A stretch of 64,000 nt of DNA from Desulfuromonas versatilis. GTDB taxonomy: Bacteria; Desulfobacterota; Desulfuromonadia; Desulfuromonadales; NIT-T3. A model generated the notes under the pieces. It did not search any database and had not been told where the DNA came from. It saw only the letters and a list, made by a program, of their open reading frames with translations. The stretch lies in NCBI RefSeq assembly GCF_019704135.1, contig NZ_AP024355.1:4533034-4597033 (forward strand). The letters run 5' to 3'. A program made the position numbers and the translations under genes. How positions within the stretch are numbered: position 1 is the first letter of the stretch; the number at the start of each line of letters is the position of its first letter. Below, one piece after another: positions 61,578 to 64,000 of the stretch.

Positions 61578-61835
61578 ATGAAACGCAGCGATTTCAACAG
61601 GCTCTGCAGCGCGGTTCTGGCAGGGGAGGAGAAATTCGTGGAGAACCTGGAGACCCACGAGACCGGCAAGGTGCTCGCCTGCCGGGACGAGCGGCTCGAG
61701 GTGCTGTGCGAGGGCGCAAGGCGCAGCTGGGCCATGGCCAACAGCGAGGAGACCATGGGCAGCCGCTACGGGCACAAGGAACAGACCCTCGACACCCACC
61801 CCTGGGACACGGACCGCTTCAATCCCTACCGCTGA
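61578..61835 (+). CDS. short conserved protein, function unknown
   Basis: An 85-residue soluble, charged protein: a helical N-terminal part (FNRLCSAVLAGEEKFVENLETHETGKV), residues 5-31, then a strand-like part, WAMANSEETMGSRYGHKEQTLDTH and a Trp/Pro-rich end. The ATG at 61578 has GGAG upstream. No signal peptide or membrane helix. I do not recognise a family; a terminator follows directly, which supports it as a real gene. Confidence 0.7.
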   Translation: MKRSDFNRLCSAVLAGEEKFVENLETHETGKVLACRDERLEVLCEGARRSWAMANSEETMGSRYGHKEQTLDTHPWDTDRFNPYR

Positions 61836-61864
61836 ACCGGGGCGAAGCCCGCACCCGGTTCAAC

Positions 61865-61895
61865 AAAAAAGCAGGCCCGCAAGGCCTGCTTTTTT
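61865..61895. terminator. bidirectional terminator between convergent genes
   Basis: A stem of about 13 bp including A and T runs (61865-61877 with 61883-61895) and a five-base loop, shared by the short gene on the left and the minus-strand gene ending at 61908. Confidence 0.9.
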
Positions 61896-61907
61896 CATCC
61901 CCCCCCC

Positions 61908-62342
61908 TTACTTCTGCAGGGGCTGGGCGTCCTTGCGAAACGCCGCCGGCACCTCCTCGAGCGAGTCGGCGAACTGCAAGTCGCCCTGGCCGTCGACATA
62001 GAGATAGCGCGGCCCGGTTACGGGGGCCTGAGGCGGCTGGCTGGAGCTGGGGGGGGCCGGCTGCGCCGCCGCTCGGGAGGCAGGCGGTTTGGCCTGCGCT
62101 GAGGAGCGGGGACGCTCCGGCTTCGGCGGCCGGGCGGGCGAAGATTCGGCCCGTTCGATGAGCGCCTCGATGGAGCGGTCCCCGCCCCCGTCCACCAGGC
62201 CAACCAGGCGCCGCCGGAAGTCCTGGTAAAAATCCCGTACCGCGGCCAGCGCCGGCGGCTCGGCCGGCAGTCGGATCAGCGCCTGGTCGGCGGCCAGCAG
62301 CAGGGCCAGAAACACCAGGGTCCAGAGTAGAAATCGCTTCAT
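61908..62342 (-). CDS. membrane-anchored protein with Pro/Ala-rich linker, function unknown
   Basis: A 144-residue protein: an N-terminal hydrophobic segment (residues 3-18, LLWTLVFLALLLAADQ), a helical part (ALAAVRDFYQDFRRRLVGLVD), a low-complexity Pro/Ala/Ser/Arg/Lys linker (66-108), and a short C-terminal part RYLYVDGQGDLQFADSLEEVPAAFRKDA, over residues 111-138, which resembles the small YVDExGxxxFtDs strand repeat seen in periplasmic proteins of the DUF4124 kind. It follows the CDF gene by about 21 bases. No enzymatic residues. Confidence 0.7.
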   Translation of the reverse strand: MKRFLLWTLVFLALLLAADQALIRLPAEPPALAAVRDFYQDFRRRLVGLVDGGGDRSIEALIERAESSPARPPKPERPRSSAQAKPPASRAAAQPAPPSSSQPPQAPVTGPRYLYVDGQGDLQFADSLEEVPAAFRKDAQPLQK

Positions 62343-62363
62343 AGGGCTGAGATGACGATCCCG

Positions 62364-63329
62364 TCAGTGATGATGGCCGTGGTCGTGCCCGCCGTGGCCG
62401 TGGGAACAGAGACTGGAGCGCCGGGGTCGATGGCGGAGCTGCTGCACCACCGGTCCCGTGAGGCACTTGGAGCACTCCCCCTGCAGGGTGGAATGGGTGA
62501 TGTGGTAGTCGTGGTCGAGCATTTCCTCGATCTCGCCGATGATCTCCCCCTGGCGCAGCCGGTAATCGGGCTCGATGTCGATGTGCGCCGACAGCGAGGT
62601 GATGTGCGAGCAGATCGACCAGCAGTGCAGGTGATGCACGTCGTTGACCCCCTCGACCGCCTTCATCTTGGCCACCACCTCGTCGACATCCACGTGGGCC
62701 GGCACCCCCTCGAGCAGGATATGCCCCGCCTCGCGGATGATGCGGACCGCCCCCCAGCCGATGATCGCGACGATCCCCACCGAGATCAGCGCATCGAGCA
62801 CGTACCACTGGGTGTAGATCATGATCAGGCCGCCGATGATCACCCCCACCGAGGCGATGGCGTCGCCGATCACGTGCAGAAAGGCGCTGCGCACGTTGAG
62901 ATCGTCGTGGGAGTGCTGGTGCAGGCGGCTGGCGGCGGCCAGGTTCATCACCAGGCCGATGGTGGCGATGATGAACATCTCCTTGCTCTTGACCGCCTCG
63001 GGGTGCAGCAGCCGCCCCCAGGCCTCGTGGAGGATGCCGAAGGCGATCAGGATCAGGGTCGAGCCGTTGATCAGCGAGGCGAAGATTTCGGCGCGGTGGA
63101 ACCCGTAGGTACGCCGGTTGCTGGCGGGAAGGTTGGCCAGCTTGATGGCCGCCAGGGAGAGGACCAGGGCGAACAGGTCCATGAAGACGTGGGCGGCGTC
63201 GGAGAGCAGCGCCAGGGAGTTGGTCCACCAGCCGCCGAGGGCCTCGGCCACCAGGGTGACCGAAGTCAGGGCGATGGCAAAGCCGAAGCCGCGGGTGATG
63301 CTGCGATCGAGGTGTCCTCCGTCGCTCAT
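62364..63329 (-). CDS. cation diffusion facilitator metal exporter
   Basis: A 321-residue CDF/ZitB-like transporter that exports zinc or similar metals by proton exchange. Six helices; LALLSDAAHVFMDL near 39-52 and HVIGDAIASVGVIIGG near 147-162 hold the D-x3-H/D metal sites on helices 2 and 5. The C-terminal cytoplasmic domain (HHLHCWSICSHITSLSAH near 230) is followed by a His-rich tail (HGHGGHDHGHHH). I chose the ATG at 63329, with GGAAGGA eight bases upstream; longer starts at 63365 and 63383 are possible but lack a site. HxxxD-type helix pattern suits zinc, cobalt or cadmium. Confidence 0.92.
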   Translation of the reverse strand: MSDGGHLDRSITRGFGFAIALTSVTLVAEALGGWWTNSLALLSDAAHVFMDLFALVLSLAAIKLANLPASNRRTYGFHRAEIFASLINGSTLILIAFGILHEAWGRLLHPEAVKSKEMFIIATIGLVMNLAAASRLHQHSHDDLNVRSAFLHVIGDAIASVGVIIGGLIMIYTQWYVLDALISVGIVAIIGWGAVRIIREAGHILLEGVPAHVDVDEVVAKMKAVEGVNDVHHLHCWSICSHITSLSAHIDIEPDYRLRQGEIIGEIEEMLDHDYHITHSTLQGECSKCLTGPVVQQLRHRPRRSSLCSHGHGGHDHGHHH

Positions 63330-63485
63330 GGGTGCCGTCCTTCCCGATGCTGAAGTCTCTGTCATTCTAGACAGAGGCTCCAATGAAAATCAAGGCGCTT
63401 GTCCCCCGGGCCGGCGCCGCTAAGCGGTTCACATTTGCCGCGCCCTGTGCTAAGGTTTCGGCATCCTAAATCTCAGGAGCGCCCC

Positions 63486-64000
63486 ATGTCCGAACAACTC
63501 TACGACGTCGTCATCATCGGCGGCGGCCCCGCCGGGCTGACCGCCGGTCTCTATACCTCGCGCGCCAAACTCAAGACCCTGCTGGTGGAACGCATGATCA
63601 TGGGCGGCCAGGTCATGACCACCACCAAGGTCGAGAACTACCCCGGCTTCCCCGGCGGCATCGACGGCCCGGACCTGATGGTCCGCTTCCAGGAGCACTG
63701 CCAGGAGTTCGGCCTGCAGATCGAATACGGCGAGGTGGAGAGCCTGGTCGATGAGGGCGAAGAGAAATCCGTGGTGGTGGACGGCAAACCGATCCGCACC
63801 CGGACCGTCATCATCACCACCGGCGCCGAGCCGCGCAAACTCGACATTCCCGGCGAGCAGGAGTTCACCGGCCGCGGCGTCAGCTACTGCGCCACCTGCG
63901 ACGGCGCCTTTTTCCGCAACGTGCCGGTGGCCATCGTCGGCGGCGGCGACACCGCGGCCGAGGAGGCGCTGTTTCTGACCCGCTTCGCCAGCAAGGTCTA
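63486..64000 (+). CDS. trxB: thioredoxin reductase, partial at window edge
   Basis: The first 171 codons of a pyridine nucleotide-disulfide oxidoreductase of thioredoxin reductase type. FAD motif [20 protein letters not shown] at the N-terminus, NYPGFPGG near 53, redox centre [12 protein letters not shown] near 137 and the NADPH motif [17 protein letters not shown] near 152. The short FAD-to-disulfide spacing and GGQVM are typical of TrxB. CAGGAG precedes the start. The C-terminal part lies outside the window. Confidence 0.93.
   Translation, partial: MSEQLYDVVIIGGGPAGLTAGLYTSRAKLKTLLVERMIMGGQVMTTTKVENYPGFPGGIDGPDLMVRFQEHCQEFGLQIEYGEVESLVDEGEEKSVVVDGKPIRTRTVIITTGAEPRKLDIPGEQEFTGRGVSYCATCDGAFFRNVPVAIVGGGDTAAEEALFLTRFASKV

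Overview
The window is GC-rich, densely coded chromosomal DNA from a bacterium of the Desulfuromonadales/Geobacter type (Desulfuromonadota). This rests on gene content: a membrane-anchored NapC/NirT multiheme cytochrome, a MacA/CcpA-type diheme peroxidase, a Geobacter-style CarD regulator, an HrcA/CIRCE heat-shock operon, a glyoxylate/succinic-semialdehyde reductase and several small proteins typical of that group. Most genes lie on the minus strand. I saw no rRNA, tRNA, CRISPR array, insertion sequence or prophage. The last gene (trxB-like) runs off the right edge.

Layout. 1-6.9 kb: hexaheme inner-membrane cytochrome with a clear promoter, two tandem terminators and an unexplained multi-hairpin stretch; then FabH, a large MscS-family channel and a diheme peroxidase. 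7.0-11.6 kb: a compact four-gene cassette of a C39-like papain-fold peptidase, a RimK-type ATP-grasp ligase with its own N-terminal domain, a GCS2-type glutamate-cysteine-ligase-like enzyme and an N-formylglutamate-amidohydrolase-like enzyme, preceded by a DUF3024 gene and a remnant of a cysteine synthase. This looks like an amidoligase pathway of unknown product and is the best candidate for an uncharacterised system. 11.9-19.8 kb: SAP-like small protein, DoxX, UbiD decarboxylase, a 166-bp element bounded by a perfect 32-bp inverted repeat, a beta-hydroxyacid dehydrogenase, a conserved unknown, and an acyl-CoA dehydrogenase/flavin disulfide oxidoreductase pair. 20.1-26.6 kb: an outer-membrane barrel, an HAF-repeat lipoprotein of lower GC, and a HEAT-repeat membrane protein translationally coupled to a second protein resembling the GIDE/BAM domain.

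26.6-41.3 kb: uvrB, cysS, a complete Wsp-like chemosensory operon (CheR-TPR with a degenerate receiver, CheW, receptor, CheA-REC, CheB) with no output protein beside it, then glnS, ispF, ispD and carD. 41.4-46.1 kb: TPR protein, panE, a carboxypeptidase-regulatory-like lipoprotein and an LpoA/LivK-like lipid- or wall-associated binding protein. 46.2-52.8 kb: hrcA-grpE-dnaK-dnaJ under a sigma70-like promoter with CIRCE, then hemW and a universal stress protein. 52.9-60.4 kb: an eleven-gene Mrp-type cation/proton antiporter operon whose order (E-F-G-split A C-terminus-B-C-D, followed by two more D-like subunits) matches the membrane arm of archaeal Mbh hydrogenases rather than canonical mrpABCDEFG. 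60.7-64 kb: nitrilase-family amidase, small unknowns, a CDF metal exporter and thioredoxin reductase.

Together the genes describe an anaerobic, respiring, envelope-rich bacterium: electron transfer to or through the periplasm, peroxide defence, ion homeostasis by antiporter and mechanosensitive channel, surface or chemosensory signalling, and a standard proteostasis module. Starts were chosen by Shine-Dalgarno position and family length; no database search was available, so family assignments come from recognising motifs.
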